Assembly: GCA_029260595.1 (NCBI GenBank)
Contig: JAJDCY010000010.1
Span: forward strand, 421,675-485,674
DNA from: Phycisphaeraceae bacterium
Lineage (GTDB): Bacteria > Planctomycetota > Phycisphaerae > Phycisphaerales > Phycisphaeraceae
Reading direction: 5' to 3'
DNA length: 64,000 nt
The notes under the pieces are model-generated. The model searched no databases. It worked only from the letters and a program-made list of their open reading frames with translations, and had not been told where the DNA came from. The translations under genes were made by a program, and so were the position numbers. Positions 23,864-32,279 of this stretch are shown piece by piece (within the stretch, counting starts at the first letter, position 1; the number at the start of each line of letters is the position of its first letter).

Positions 23864-24817
23864 ATGAAGATAATTCTGGCCAGCCCCCGTGGTTTTTGCG
23901 CCGGTGTGAACATGGCCATCCAGTGTGTCGAGGAGGCGCTGGAGTTGGTTGGCTCACCGTTGTACGTCTATCACGAGATCGTGCACAACCGTCACGTCGT
24001 TGAGCAGTTCGTCAAGGAAGGCGTGGTGTTTGTAGATACGATCGATGAGGTTCCGCCTAAGCGTACGGTAATCTTCAGCGCTCACGGCGTCAGCCCGGAG
24101 GTCCGCCAGCGTGCGAAGGACCGTGGGTGCACGATGATCGACGCGACGTGCCCGCTGGTGACCAAGGTCCACATGGAAGCGATTCGCTATGCCCAGCAGG
24201 GGTACAAGATCCTGCTGGTCGGGCACGCCGGGCACGACGAGGTTGTGGGGACGTTCGGCGAGGCGCCCGATGCGATCACGATTGTCGAGTCGCCGGAGGA
24301 TGTCGATCGGCTTTCGTTCACGCAGGACGATCGGTTGGTCTACCTGACCCAGACGACCCTGAGCATGGACGACGCGAACGTCATCATCGAAGCGATCAAA
24401 GTCAAGTATCCCAGGGTCAAGGCCCCGCCCAGCGACGATATCTGTTACGCGACGACGAACCGGCAACTGGCTGTGCGCAAGCTCGCGCCGGACGTGGATC
24501 TTGTGCTCGTCGTCGGGTCGAAGAACAGCTCCAACTCGGTGCGTCTGACTGAGATCTCTGAGAATGTCGGCACGCGGGCGTACCTGGTGGATGACTCGAG
24601 TGAGATCGACCACCGGTGGTTCGAGGGTATCGGATCGGTCCTCGTGACAGCCGGGGCGTCGGCGCCCGAGCACCTGGTTGAGCAGATCACCGACGAACTG
24701 CTCGAACGCTACGCGGGGCATATCGAGACCAGCAACGTGGTCGATGAAGACATGCACTTCGAGTTGCCGATTTCGCTACGTGTGCTCCGCGGCGACCGCC
24801 GTGCTGCGCGGGTTTGA
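23864..24817 (+). CDS. ispH: 4-hydroxy-3-methylbut-2-enyl diphosphate reductase
   Basis: This 317-residue IspH catalyses the last step of the non-mevalonate isoprenoid pathway, giving IPP and DMAPP. The three cysteines that hold the [4Fe-4S] cluster are C12 (SPRGFCAGV), about C96 (DATCPLVTKVH) and about C194 (DDICYATTNRQ). The substrate-binding TTL-like TQTTLS and SKNSSNSVRL segments are also present. The ATG at 23864 is chosen because homology starts at once (MKIILASPRGFCAG), although the frame is open 270 bases upstream inside the glycosyltransferase gene. The protein needs a reductant such as ferredoxin; one is encoded at 49148. Confidence 0.96.
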   Translation: MKIILASPRGFCAGVNMAIQCVEEALELVGSPLYVYHEIVHNRHVVEQFVKEGVVFVDTIDEVPPKRTVIFSAHGVSPEVRQRAKDRGCTMIDATCPLVTKVHMEAIRYAQQGYKILLVGHAGHDEVVGTFGEAPDAITIVESPEDVDRLSFTQDDRLVYLTQTTLSMDDANVIIEAIKVKYPRVKAPPSDDICYATTNRQLAVRKLAPDVDLVLVVGSKNSSNSVRLTEISENVGTRAYLVDDSSEIDHRWFEGIGSVLVTAGASAPEHLVEQITDELLERYAGHIETSNVVDEDMHFELPISLRVLRGDRRAARV

Positions 24818-24860
24818 GCGGTGCGGCCCGGGCGCAAGTCAAGTCGGGTTGCGTTGTGAG

Positions 24861-25739
24861 TTATTGAGCAGGCTCATCGAGCGGGACGAACCGGGCGGGT
24901 TTGAAGATTTCCTGTAGCCGGGTCAGATCGAATACGCCGTCTTTGATACGAGCACCCGCTCGGCCGTCCGATGCGTCAGCCAGGAAGAGTGTGATGCGCC
25001 CGTCGCCATCGACCAGCGAGATTTCGTACCGGGTTGGTATCGTCGGGTATGCCCCGGGATGACGCCCTTGCACGGTCATCCGCTCGGGGCGTGACAGTGT
25101 GGCGATGACGGCGCTGCGTCCTGTCGGGTCTAGAAGGTCGATTCGCACGGGCCGACTGGTCGCGGGATCGATCAGGATGCGTACCGGCCGATCGGGCGGC
25201 TCGATCAAAAAATGTCCGTTGTACAACTCGACTCGCGGCTCGGGCGGCAACGCGTTCGGGTTGAGGGTGCTCAGCCCGAGCAGCAGCACGAGGTCGCTCG
25301 GGCGGATCGGCATCGGCGATGCCACTTGCGCGGTCGCCGCAGCGCGCCCGGTGGCGGCGTCGTGCGTCCCGACATAGAGCGTTGGTCCCTCGCGTAGATC
25401 GAAATACCAGTACTGGTTCGCATCGCATCCGGCCCAGAGGATGGCGTTGCCGAGCTTGCCGACCGACAGGGCCAGGCGGTCCGGCAGCAGGGCGATCAGG
25501 TTGCCTTCGCCCTGCTCGAAGTGTCGCCCGTCATCGTCGTGCCATTCGATCTCGACCACCGCGCGCGACCAAAGCCGGTCGACGCCGGCAAGGTTTTGGT
25601 TGTACCGCGCGATCAGATCTGCGTACGTCGGCAACTTCTGTACGGGCGGCGTGGTTATCGGTGGGGCGGAAGTGCATCCCCATAGCAGACACAGCAGACA
25701 CAACAGACAAACCCGCGCGGGGGGACCGCTGCGGGTCAT
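24861..25739 (-). CDS. Putative lipoprotein, LolA/LolB-like beta fold
   Basis: This 292-residue protein has a lipoprotein signal (CLLCLLCLLWGC, lipobox Cys at 22). A strand-rich body follows with SRAVVEIEWHDDDG, GEGNLIALLPDRLALSV, ILWAGCDANQYWYFD and later PVRILIDPATSRPVRIDL. This pattern recalls LolA/LolB-type or DUF4292-like lipid-binding proteins at the outer membrane, but I cannot name the family firmly. It is translationally coupled to the upstream gene: its ATG overlaps that stop as ATGA (25739-25736). The pair is probably one unit. Its function in lipid or lipoprotein handling is inference from shape only. Confidence 0.7.
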   Translation of the reverse strand: MTRSGPPARVCLLCLLCLLWGCTSAPPITTPPVQKLPTYADLIARYNQNLAGVDRLWSRAVVEIEWHDDDGRHFEQGEGNLIALLPDRLALSVGKLGNAILWAGCDANQYWYFDLREGPTLYVGTHDAATGRAAATAQVASPMPIRPSDLVLLLGLSTLNPNALPPEPRVELYNGHFLIEPPDRPVRILIDPATSRPVRIDLLDPTGRSAVIATLSRPERMTVQGRHPGAYPTIPTRYEISLVDGDGRITLFLADASDGRAGARIKDGVFDLTRLQEIFKPARFVPLDEPAQ

Positions 25740-26287
25740 AGCTCGGCCTCGAGGATCTCGCTGAGTTGCTCGCTGACTTGTTGGGTTTGGGCTTCGTCCA
25801 GGCGTGGGTTTAGCGCTTCGAAGCTCTCGCGCTCACCACCGGGGACGCCCGGCCGAGCCGACATCAACCACCATTCTTCGCGATCGGTTTCGGTCTGGCG
25901 TACCTCGGTCGCGTCGTACCGCAGTGCTTTTTTACGCATCAATACCAGGGCCAGTACGAATCGGAACGCGATGCGTTGTGGTTGATCGGTGTCCGCCAAC
26001 CGGCGAAACAGGTTCATCAGGACGTCGTCATCGACGAATAGTTTTTTCTTGGCTTTGGCCTCGGGTACGGTCGTCCGCCAGTAGCTGAACAGTTTCTGGG
26101 GTCGGTCGGGCGACTGCCAGGCATCGATCGAGATATCCAGGCGGCGCAGCCCGGCGCTGTCCGGGTCGTCATCGACCTCGACGAGCGTCGCCATGTATGG
26201 CTGTCCGGGTAGGAGGTCGCAGCCGGTCAGCGCACAGCAGCGTGTCGGCTGTTGGATGTCGTAGGTGGGCTGGTTCAGCGCGGTCAT
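25736..26287 (-). CDS. Conserved protein of unknown function with CC-x4-C motif
   Basis: This encodes 183 residues, soluble and acidic toward the end. The N-terminus TRCCALTGCDLLPGQPYMATLVE looks like a degraded zinc ribbon or knuckle followed by a strand. A middle segment LFSYWRTTVPEAKAKKKLFVDDDVLMNLFRRL and a helix rich in basic residues (RFVLALVLMRKKALRYD) follow. I recognise it only as a type of short protein often seen in planctomycete genomes. It precedes the lipoprotein gene with a 4-base stop/start overlap and follows folD by nine bases, so the three may share a transcript. No catalytic residues can be proposed. Confidence 0.65.
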   Translation of the reverse strand: MTALNQPTYDIQQPTRCCALTGCDLLPGQPYMATLVEVDDDPDSAGLRRLDISIDAWQSPDRPQKLFSYWRTTVPEAKAKKKLFVDDDVLMNLFRRLADTDQPQRIAFRFVLALVLMRKKALRYDATEVRQTETDREEWWLMSARPGVPGGERESFEALNPRLDEAQTQQVSEQLSEILEAEL

Positions 26288-26296
26288 GTGGTGCTT

Positions 26297-27166
26297 TTAG
26301 CCGTCCGGATCGATCCCGCGCCGGCGTGCGGCCGCGATCGCGGTTTGGTCGATCAGTGTGGCGATGGTCATCGGGCCGACGCCACCCGGTACGGGCGTGA
26401 TCATCGATGCGTGCTCGATGGCTGATTCGAAATCGACGTCGCCTACGTTGCCGGGGTTGTATCCGGCGTCGATCACGACGGCACCGTGCTTGACCCACTC
26501 GCCGGGCACGAACCGGGGTCGGCCGACGGCTGCGACGAGGATGTCCGCCTGTTTGGCGAGTTCGCCCAACCCCTGCGTTTTCGAGTGGGCGATCGTCACG
26601 GTCGCGTCGGCGGCGAGCAGCATCATCGCCATGGGCTTGCCGAGTATCGGGCTTCGGCCGATCACCAAGGCGTGCGCCCCGGCGATCGTCACGTCATAGG
26701 CTTTGAGCAGGTGCATGATCCCGGCCGGCGTGCACGAGCCGTAGCCCGATCCGGCCAGCCCCAACGAGGTCGCGCCAAAACTGTGCAGCGTGACGCCGTC
26801 GACGTCTTTCTGCGGTGCGATCGCCTCGAATGCGGCCCGTTCGTCGATTTGTTTCGGTACGGGGTGTTGAAGAAGGATGCCGTCGACGCTGTCGTCGTTG
26901 CTCAGCGTGGTGATCTGATCGACCAACTGCTTGGTCGTGGTCGTATCAGGCAGCTCGACCTTGATCGATCGCATCCCGACGGCTTCGCAGCGCCGGCGTT
27001 TCATCCGCACGTAGGTCACCGAGGCCGGGTCCTCGCCGACCAGCACGGTGGCCAGGCAGGGGGTCTGGCCGGTCCGGTCGGACAGGCTTTTGACCCGCCG
27101 GGCCGTGCGCTCGGCCAGTTCGCGGGCGGTTTCGGTCCCGTCAAGAATTGTTGCAGTCATGGTCAT
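26297..27166 (-). CDS. folD: Bifunctional methylene-THF dehydrogenase/cyclohydrolase
   Basis: This FolD of 289 residues interconverts 5,10-methylene-, 5,10-methenyl- and 10-formyl-tetrahydrofolate using NADP. Visible are the catalytic Tyr-x3-Lys (YVRMK, with [18 protein letters not shown]), the substrate loop [21 protein letters not shown], the NADP-binding [14 protein letters not shown] and the end [16 protein letters not shown]. Start ATGs at 27166 and 27160 are both possible; the longer frame is a run-on. It diverges from pncC with 86 bases between starts, which must hold both promoters. Downstream it is close to the CC-x4-C protein. Confidence 0.95.
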   Translation of the reverse strand: MTMTATILDGTETARELAERTARRVKSLSDRTGQTPCLATVLVGEDPASVTYVRMKRRRCEAVGMRSIKVELPDTTTTKQLVDQITTLSNDDSVDGILLQHPVPKQIDERAAFEAIAPQKDVDGVTLHSFGATSLGLAGSGYGSCTPAGIMHLLKAYDVTIAGAHALVIGRSPILGKPMAMMLLAADATVTIAHSKTQGLGELAKQADILVAAVGRPRFVPGEWVKHGAVVIDAGYNPGNVGDVDFESAIEHASMITPVPGGVGPMTIATLIDQTAIAAARRRGIDPDG

Positions 27167-27252
27167 CAAAGCCAAGTATAAGGTATTTTGGGCCCGTTCC
27201 AGCCGCGGCGCTGGCACGCCGTGAGGGTCTTATTTTAGCAGGAGTGTCCGCT

Positions 27253-27792
27253 GTGAACGACGCCGCCTCGACCGCCGAGCTGATCCGGCTGCTCACCGAG
27301 CGCGGGCTGTCGCTGGTGACGGCGGAGAGTTGCACCGGTGGCCTGATCGGTAAGCGATTGACCGACGTGCCGGGTGCGAGCGGTGCGTATCTCGGCGGGT
27401 GGGTGACGTATTCGAACCGGATGAAGTGCGAGCAACTTGGTGTTCCGCAAGAGGTGCTCGATCAGCAGGGGGCTGTGAGTGAGCCGGTGGTCAGGGCGAT
27501 GGCGGCGGGTGCGATCGAAAGGAGTGGTGCCGATGTCGCGGTTGCGGTCAGCGGTGTCGCGGGGCCCGGCGGTGGGACGGCTGACCGACCGATTGGGACG
27601 GTTTGGGTCGGTGTGGCATGGCGGGGCGGCGCTGGTTTACCGATCGTGCAGGCTGTGCGCTGCGAGTTTGCGGGTGATCGTGGCGAGGTCCGGGGCCGCG
27701 CGGCTGGGGCTTCGATCGAGGCGGTGCGCTTGATTCTGCTCGATCAGCCCATTTCAACTCTCGCGGACGGTGCGGCGCCGTCGGGGCGCTGA
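27253..27792 (+). CDS. pncC: Nicotinamide-nucleotide amidohydrolase, CinA C-terminal type
   Basis: This 179-residue stand-alone CinA C-terminal (PncC) protein hydrolyses NMN to nicotinic acid mononucleotide in pyridine nucleotide salvage. The family signature is complete: [21 protein letters not shown] with the active-site Ser-Cys-Thr-Gly, [12 protein letters not shown], and [21 protein letters not shown]. The GTG at 27253 is preferred over an in-frame GTG at 27244 because GGAG (27241-27244) lies eight bases upstream of it. The N-terminal MoCF-like domain of full CinA is absent. The NAD theme recurs with nadE at 42498, although the two are far apart. Confidence 0.9.
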   Translation: MNDAASTAELIRLLTERGLSLVTAESCTGGLIGKRLTDVPGASGAYLGGWVTYSNRMKCEQLGVPQEVLDQQGAVSEPVVRAMAAGAIERSGADVAVAVSGVAGPGGGTADRPIGTVWVGVAWRGGAGLPIVQAVRCEFAGDRGEVRGRAAGASIEAVRLILLDQPISTLADGAAPSGR

Positions 27793-27920
27793 TAGGGCGA
27801 GCTGGATCGGCCGATGATTCTGATAGGTGGAGTTGACGAAGCGTGGAGTGGCCGGGTGGGCGATTGGGATGTGGTATGGTTGATGCTCGCGAGTTGTAGC
27901 GCGATTTGGTCAGGCTGTTG

Positions 27921-28688
27921 ATGAATACGCAAACGGACGACGAGTTCGATCAGGTTAATCCGCTGCCACCAACCGGCCGCATCGATATCCACTGCCATCT
28001 GGTGCCGATGATCGACGACGGGTGTGAGAGCTTTGAGCAGTCGATTGATTGTGTGCGCGCATTGCGGCGCGCAGGGTTCACCGGTTCGATCTGCACGCCG
28101 CATGTGTGGTCGGATCAGGTCGCGTACAACACGCCGGAACACATCCGGGCGTGGACGGCGCAGCTACAGGGCCAGCTCCGCGAGGAGGGTGAGGACTATC
28201 CGCTGTGGCCCGGTGGGGAGTTGAAGCTTTATAAGGGTGTGATCGATTGGATGAAGCAGCACGGGCCGCCGACGCTGGCGGATTCGCGCTGCGTGCTGGT
28301 GGATTTTTGGGTGGACAAGTGGCCCAAGTGGGCGGTCCCGGCGTTCGATTGGTTGCTGCAGCAGCGCTACCAGCCGATCCTTGCGCACCCTGAGCGGCTC
28401 GGGTGTGTGCGCGGGCTTGAGAAGCACCTGGCCGAGCTGAAGCAGATGGGAGTTTGGCTGCAGGGGAATCTGCGCTGCATGACCGGTGAGGAGGGGTTCG
28501 AGCCGAACCGATTGATTCGGCAGTTGCTGCGTGAAGGGCAATACGATTTTCTCGCGACTGATCTTCACCGCGCGGACAGCCTCAATGCGCGGCTGGATGG
28601 GTTGTCGCTGGCTGAGGCTGAGTTTGGGCAGGATGCGATTGATCGTTTGATCGTCGATGCGCCTCGGCGAAAGATATTTGGCAAGTGA
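27921..28688 (+). CDS. PHP-type tyrosine-protein phosphatase, CpsB/CapC-like
   Basis: This 255-residue protein begins its fold with DIHCHLVPMIDDG, the metal-binding HxH and DDG motif of CpsB/YwqE phosphatases. TPHVWSD, PILAHPER and LATDLHRADS supply further metal ligands. Relatives dephosphorylate autokinases that control chain length and export of capsular or exopolysaccharides. The ATG 27921 lies inside a frame open from TTG 27906. It converges on the GT2 gene (stops 26 bases apart) that ends the HlyD/TackOD1-like/GT2 operon, so a role in the same polysaccharide system is plausible. No cognate BY-kinase is in the window. Confidence 0.85.
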   Translation: MNTQTDDEFDQVNPLPPTGRIDIHCHLVPMIDDGCESFEQSIDCVRALRRAGFTGSICTPHVWSDQVAYNTPEHIRAWTAQLQGQLREEGEDYPLWPGGELKLYKGVIDWMKQHGPPTLADSRCVLVDFWVDKWPKWAVPAFDWLLQQRYQPILAHPERLGCVRGLEKHLAELKQMGVWLQGNLRCMTGEEGFEPNRLIRQLLREGQYDFLATDLHRADSLNARLDGLSLAEAEFGQDAIDRLIVDAPRRKIFGK

Positions 28689-28713
28689 GCGGGTTCACAA
28701 GCCGCGCTAAGTG

Positions 28714-30000
28714 CTACCACCGCCACGTCGCGGCGCGCACACGGCGCGGGTAGAACGCGTCGTGGTACGACCGGCGAAACAACACCTCTCCCGTCATCGA
28801 GAACGCGCAGATTAGCCGTCGTACGAAGTGATAGAACGGGATCAACACGCACGCTGCGCACACGCGCAGGTGCTTGCGCCGGTTGTCGCAATAGCCCAGG
28901 ATCAGCAAGCCGCCGTACGCGGAGACGAGGATGTACATGAGGTAGACGTAGACCAATGTGCTCCAGGTGTGTGGTGTCGGGTGGATTATGACCCAGCCGA
29001 GGTAGAGCAGGATCGCGTACAGGCGCAGAACCTGGAAGACCCAGACATCGACCATCATCAGCAGGTTGGTCCAGCGGAAGAAGTGTGTTGTGGGGTAGGC
29101 GAGGTCGAGGTGTTTGCGGGACAGCTCGCGCACCTGGCTGCGGTTCCAGCGGCAGCGCTGGCGGAAGAAGCGGCCCCAGGTGGTGGGGACGTCGGTCAGG
29201 CAGGTGGCGCGCGGGGCGAACATGATCCGGTGGCCGGCTTTGCGCAGGCGTAGGGTGATGTCGCTGTCCTCGCCTGGGCCGACGTCCCAGCCACCGACGC
29301 GGTTGACGGCTTCGCGGCGAAAGGCGGCGAACGCGCCCGACGCGACGACCATCGTGCCGAGCAGTGAGCTGAGCCGCCGGCCGACGGATATTCCCAGCAG
29401 GTACTCGTGCGCCTGCATCCATGTCAGCGTGTTGGTCATCGGGCGGCGGACCTCGACGTTGCCTGAGACGACGCCGACGCGCGGGTCGCGGAACGGCTGA
29501 ACGATGCGGTAGATCGCGCCGGGAGCGAGGGTCGAGTCGCAGTCGATGGTGATGACGATGTCGGCGTCTGCGTAGCGCATCGCGAAGTTGTAGCTGGAGG
29601 CCTTGCCGCCGCGGGCGGGTTTGCGCAGGAGTCGGACATCGGCGTTGCGGTCGGCTGTGAATTGGGCGGTGCGTGCGGCGGTCTGGTCGGTCGAGCCGTC
29701 GTCGACGACGATGATTTTGAGGTTCGGGTAGCTGCCCCAGACGGAGGCGAGCGTAGCGACGACGCCGGACTCTTCGTTGTGTCCGCTCATGATGACGCAG
29801 ACGGAGGGTATGTACGGGCGGTTTAGGGTGCGACGGTTTGGGCGGATGCGGCGTGTGAATGCGCGGGCGGCGTCGTATACGGCCATGAGTGTGTATGAGA
29901 GCGCGTAGCGCACCACGTCGGCTAATAGCAGGAGGCTAAGGAGCCAGAAGTGGGTTTCAAGACTCAGTGACGTGAGCCAGTGGATCCAGTCGGTCAACAC
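28714..30000 (-). CDS. Membrane glycosyltransferase family 2, processive polysaccharide synthase type
   Basis: This 428-residue GT2 protein has one or two N-terminal helices (about 10-45), a cytoplasmic catalytic domain and about four C-terminal helices (about 315-410). Motifs of processive synthases (NodC, HasA, PgaC, BcsA) are complete: VDDGSTD, ITIDCDS, GAFAAFRRE, GEDSDITLRL (catalytic Asp) and RQRCRWNR (Q-x2-RW, which holds the growing chain). It should polymerise a beta-linked glycan from a UDP-sugar and push it across the membrane. GTG 30000 is the assigned start, which overlaps the preceding gene by 44 bases; a slightly later start is possible. It lacks a PilZ domain, so any cyclic-di-GMP control must come from elsewhere. 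Confidence 0.88.
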   Translation of the reverse strand: MLTDWIHWLTSLSLETHFWLLSLLLLADVVRYALSYTLMAVYDAARAFTRRIRPNRRTLNRPYIPSVCVIMSGHNEESGVVATLASVWGSYPNLKIIVVDDGSTDQTAARTAQFTADRNADVRLLRKPARGGKASSYNFAMRYADADIVITIDCDSTLAPGAIYRIVQPFRDPRVGVVSGNVEVRRPMTNTLTWMQAHEYLLGISVGRRLSSLLGTMVVASGAFAAFRREAVNRVGGWDVGPGEDSDITLRLRKAGHRIMFAPRATCLTDVPTTWGRFFRQRCRWNRSQVRELSRKHLDLAYPTTHFFRWTNLLMMVDVWVFQVLRLYAILLYLGWVIIHPTPHTWSTLVYVYLMYILVSAYGGLLILGYCDNRRKHLRVCAACVLIPFYHFVRRLICAFSMTGEVLFRRSYHDAFYPRRVRAATWRW

Positions 30001-30781
30001 AGCGGCGGTACCCCACGAGGACGATTTGTTGCGCGGCGTTGCCTGCGAAGCGTTCGTCGCAGGCGAGACAGTGTCCGACGGACGCGAGCTGGGACTCTTC
30101 CCAGCCGCAGTCGCGGCAGCGGTGGGTTGTCAGGTACTCGTAGTCGGTGCCTACCATTGGGTCTCGCGTGCGGCACTTGGGGCAGATCAGCGAGCCCTCG
30201 GCTTCGTACTCTTTTACGGACCCGACGTGCGCGCAGGCGTAGTGGTGGATCAGCTTGATCGGGTCGGTGCGTCCCGATCGGCAGCGGCCGCAGCCCGATC
30301 GGAAGGTTGGTACACATCCGCAGCGCGGGCACCCGGCGACGCGGTCGAGCAGGACGGGTTCATAGATTTTCGCCGCCTGCCAGGTGCGCATCACGGCTGG
30401 GTCGACCGGGAGTCGGTACGCCATCGTGGTCGGGTCGAAGTCGGGCAGGAGCCATTGGGAGCTGACTACGTCGTGGATGCGTCCGGCGAATCGTCCGGTA
30501 ATGCGGGCACGGCCGTCGTCCGTGGTGTAGTGATCGGTGATCTCGATGCCCGCACAGCGCGAGCGTCCGTCGGCGCCGCCGGGCAAGCCGATTAAGGCCG
30601 AGGGGAACGCGCGGCTGGGTGGCGTGTGCAGTGCCAGGTCGATCTCGGTTGCGGACATGCTGCACAGTCGTCCTTCGGTTCGCCGGTTGACGCGGAGCTG
30701 TCCGTCGGCCTGGGCCGGCCAGATGTCGGCGACCGCGCCGCGTGACAGGGCCGGCACGGCGGTGTTGGTGTCTGCGCTCAT
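29957..30781 (-). CDS. Zinc-ribbon protein, TackOD1-like
   Basis: This encodes 274 residues. The N-terminal half is unassigned, with strand-like segments. The second half is cysteine-rich: GCPRCGCVP, SGCGRCRSG, HHYACAHVG, LICPKCRTRDP, HRCRDCGWEE and HCLACDERF, about five CxxC-type knuckles. The order HHYAC...G.V..Y..EG.LICPKC......GTDYEY...HRC..CG matches my recollection of TackOD1, an output domain first noted in thaumarchaeal signalling proteins and found in bacteria beside glycosyltransferases. The ATG overlaps the HlyD stop as ATGA, and its 3' end overlaps the GT2 gene, so stoichiometric expression with both is likely. The role, perhaps a sensor or assembly factor, is inference. Confidence 0.65.
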   Translation of the reverse strand: MSADTNTAVPALSRGAVADIWPAQADGQLRVNRRTEGRLCSMSATEIDLALHTPPSRAFPSALIGLPGGADGRSRCAGIEITDHYTTDDGRARITGRFAGRIHDVVSSQWLLPDFDPTTMAYRLPVDPAVMRTWQAAKIYEPVLLDRVAGCPRCGCVPTFRSGCGRCRSGRTDPIKLIHHYACAHVGSVKEYEAEGSLICPKCRTRDPMVGTDYEYLTTHRCRDCGWEESQLASVGHCLACDERFAGNAAQQIVLVGYRRCVDRLDPLAHVTES

Positions 30782-32001
30782 CGCCAACCCCTCGGCAGTT
30801 TGACGATCTGGCCGGGGCGCAGGGTGATTGGTTCGGTGTCGTCCGGCTCGATCAGCAGGTAGACGCGCAGCAGCGGCTCACCGGCGCGGTACCACCGCGC
30901 GATGCTCGGGCCGGCGCGCGTGAAGCGAGCATCGAGGCGCTCGACCTGTGCGCGCAGCAGCGTGCCGGTCGGTTCGGCCTGGATGCTGACGCGGTCGCCC
31001 GGGGCGAGGCGTTCGCTCGCCGGCTGGCGGACATACACAATCGCTCGCAACGATGCTTCGTCGAGGATGGAGATCAGCGGTTGTGAGGCGTCGCTGTGTT
31101 CGCCGACCCGCAGGTGTTGCTCGACGACGATGCCGTCGACGGGGCTGCGCACGACGCACTCGGCCAGTTGCTGGCGCATGCGATTGACCTCGCCGGTGAG
31201 GTGATGGACGCGGGCGCGCGCGGCTGCCAAGGGGTCGGCGGCCTCAGTGATCAGTCCGCGCGATCCCTCGACGCGGTCCGCGAGGTCGCCGACGGCTGCG
31301 GCGAGGTCGGCGACCTGCCGCTGTTGCCCGTGGAGAGTGACTTCCTGGATGCGCAGCTCGTGATCCGTCGCGGCGGATGCCGCGTGCATCGTGCGCGTTG
31401 TCGCGGTGGTGATTTGCATTTCCTCGAGACGTGCTTGTTCGATCTCGAAGCGTGCGCGCAGGGTGTGGTACTCGCCGAGCGACTCGTAGAACTGATCGGC
31501 CTGCGAGGCGCGCCGCCATTCGAGGGAGACCTGATCGGTCTCCAACTGGGCGCGTGCGAGCTCGAGCTCGCTGGTTAGCGACTGCAGTTGGCGGTCCATC
31601 GCGGTGTTAGTCAGCTCGGCCAGGACCTGCCCGCGCACGACGCGTTGGCCTTCGATCACCGCGATGGAATTGAGTTGCCCGGCTTGCGGTGATGTGGCTG
31701 CGACCAAGTGGCCGTCGATGATCCCGTACGCGTGGTACCGGAATACCGCTTCCCAGACGGCCCAGACCGTGACCAGCGCGATCACGGCCAACACCAACGC
31801 GACACCGAGCCGGCCCTTGCGGCGATGGGGCACGAGCCCGGAGTGGTCCCACGATTGGCCGGTCTCGGCCGGGGCGATCTCAGAAGGCGGGTCGTCGCAT
31901 TGGACGACGACCGGTGGCGGGACGAGCGGACCGAGCGCGACGCGATACCCCCGGCCTAGCGATCCGCTTTGTTGCGGCGAAGATTGGTTGGGTTTCACCA
32001 T
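30778..32001 (-). CDS. HlyD-family membrane fusion protein
   Basis: This 407-residue periplasmic adaptor has a cytoplasmic N-terminus (1-65) and a single membrane helix (about 66-88). A biotinyl-lipoyl half follows (IIDGHLVAATSPQAGQLNSIAVIEGQRVVRGQVLAEL). The long antiparallel coiled coil (about 140-265) is rich in Gln/Glu/Arg/Leu, and the second lipoyl half is VRSPVDGIVVEQHLRVGE with a beta-barrel to the end. No ABC exporter or outer membrane channel is adjacent. With a GT2 synthase two genes downstream it more likely guides a polysaccharide across the periplasm, as HlyD-like subunits such as Alg44 do. It is the first gene of a three-gene overlapping operon. Confidence 0.88.
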   Translation of the reverse strand: MVKPNQSSPQQSGSLGRGYRVALGPLVPPPVVVQCDDPPSEIAPAETGQSWDHSGLVPHRRKGRLGVALVLAVIALVTVWAVWEAVFRYHAYGIIDGHLVAATSPQAGQLNSIAVIEGQRVVRGQVLAELTNTAMDRQLQSLTSELELARAQLETDQVSLEWRRASQADQFYESLGEYHTLRARFEIEQARLEEMQITTATTRTMHAASAATDHELRIQEVTLHGQQRQVADLAAAVGDLADRVEGSRGLITEAADPLAAARARVHHLTGEVNRMRQQLAECVVRSPVDGIVVEQHLRVGEHSDASQPLISILDEASLRAIVYVRQPASERLAPGDRVSIQAEPTGTLLRAQVERLDARFTRAGPSIARWYRAGEPLLRVYLLIEPDDTEPITLRPGQIVKLPRGWR

Positions 32002-32088
32002 CGAAAGTGCCCCGGACAGGCGGTGTCATCGGTGGAGGGCGGTCTCCCCCGCGATCGCGTGCAATGGATATGGCTGGGCCTCGAACGC

Positions 32089-32124
32089 AAAAAGTCCCTC
32101 CACTATTCCATACCGATAGTGGAG
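32089..32124 (-). promoter_or_regulatory. Perfect 9-bp inverted repeat upstream of the HlyD operon
   Basis: CTCCACTAT (32098-32106) and ATAGTGGAG (32116-32124) form perfect arms around nine bases. On the - strand the second arm is followed by GGACTTTTTG (about 32097-32088). It lies about 97 bases upstream of the HlyD ATG and may be an operator for a dimeric regulator or a leader hairpin with a terminator-like U-tract that attenuates the operon. Nothing else in the 278-base gap to the PEP-CTERM gene looks like a gene. Confidence 0.5.
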
Positions 32125-32279
32125 CGATCCAGTAGGTCGGCGGGGAAGAAAAATTGATATTTCTATGTCTAGAGTAAAAAAGGAGTAATGACGGTCCGGT
32201 GGTCGGTTTGGAGGCGGTTGGTCCCGGGGTGTTGCGGTTGATCTACCCCGGTTGCTGAGGTGTCTACTGCGATCTCAGA

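Noticed and set aside
29957..30000. 44-base overlap between the zinc-ribbon and GT2 genes as evidence of a frameshift or gene fusion
   Set aside because: Both products are complete at this junction, and a slightly later GT2 start would shorten the overlap; normal operon coupling explains it.
32188..32241. 17-codon frame after AAGGAG on the + strand
   Set aside because: The spacing from GGAG to the ATG is only two bases and no + strand gene or terminator follows, so it is unlikely to be a leader peptide.
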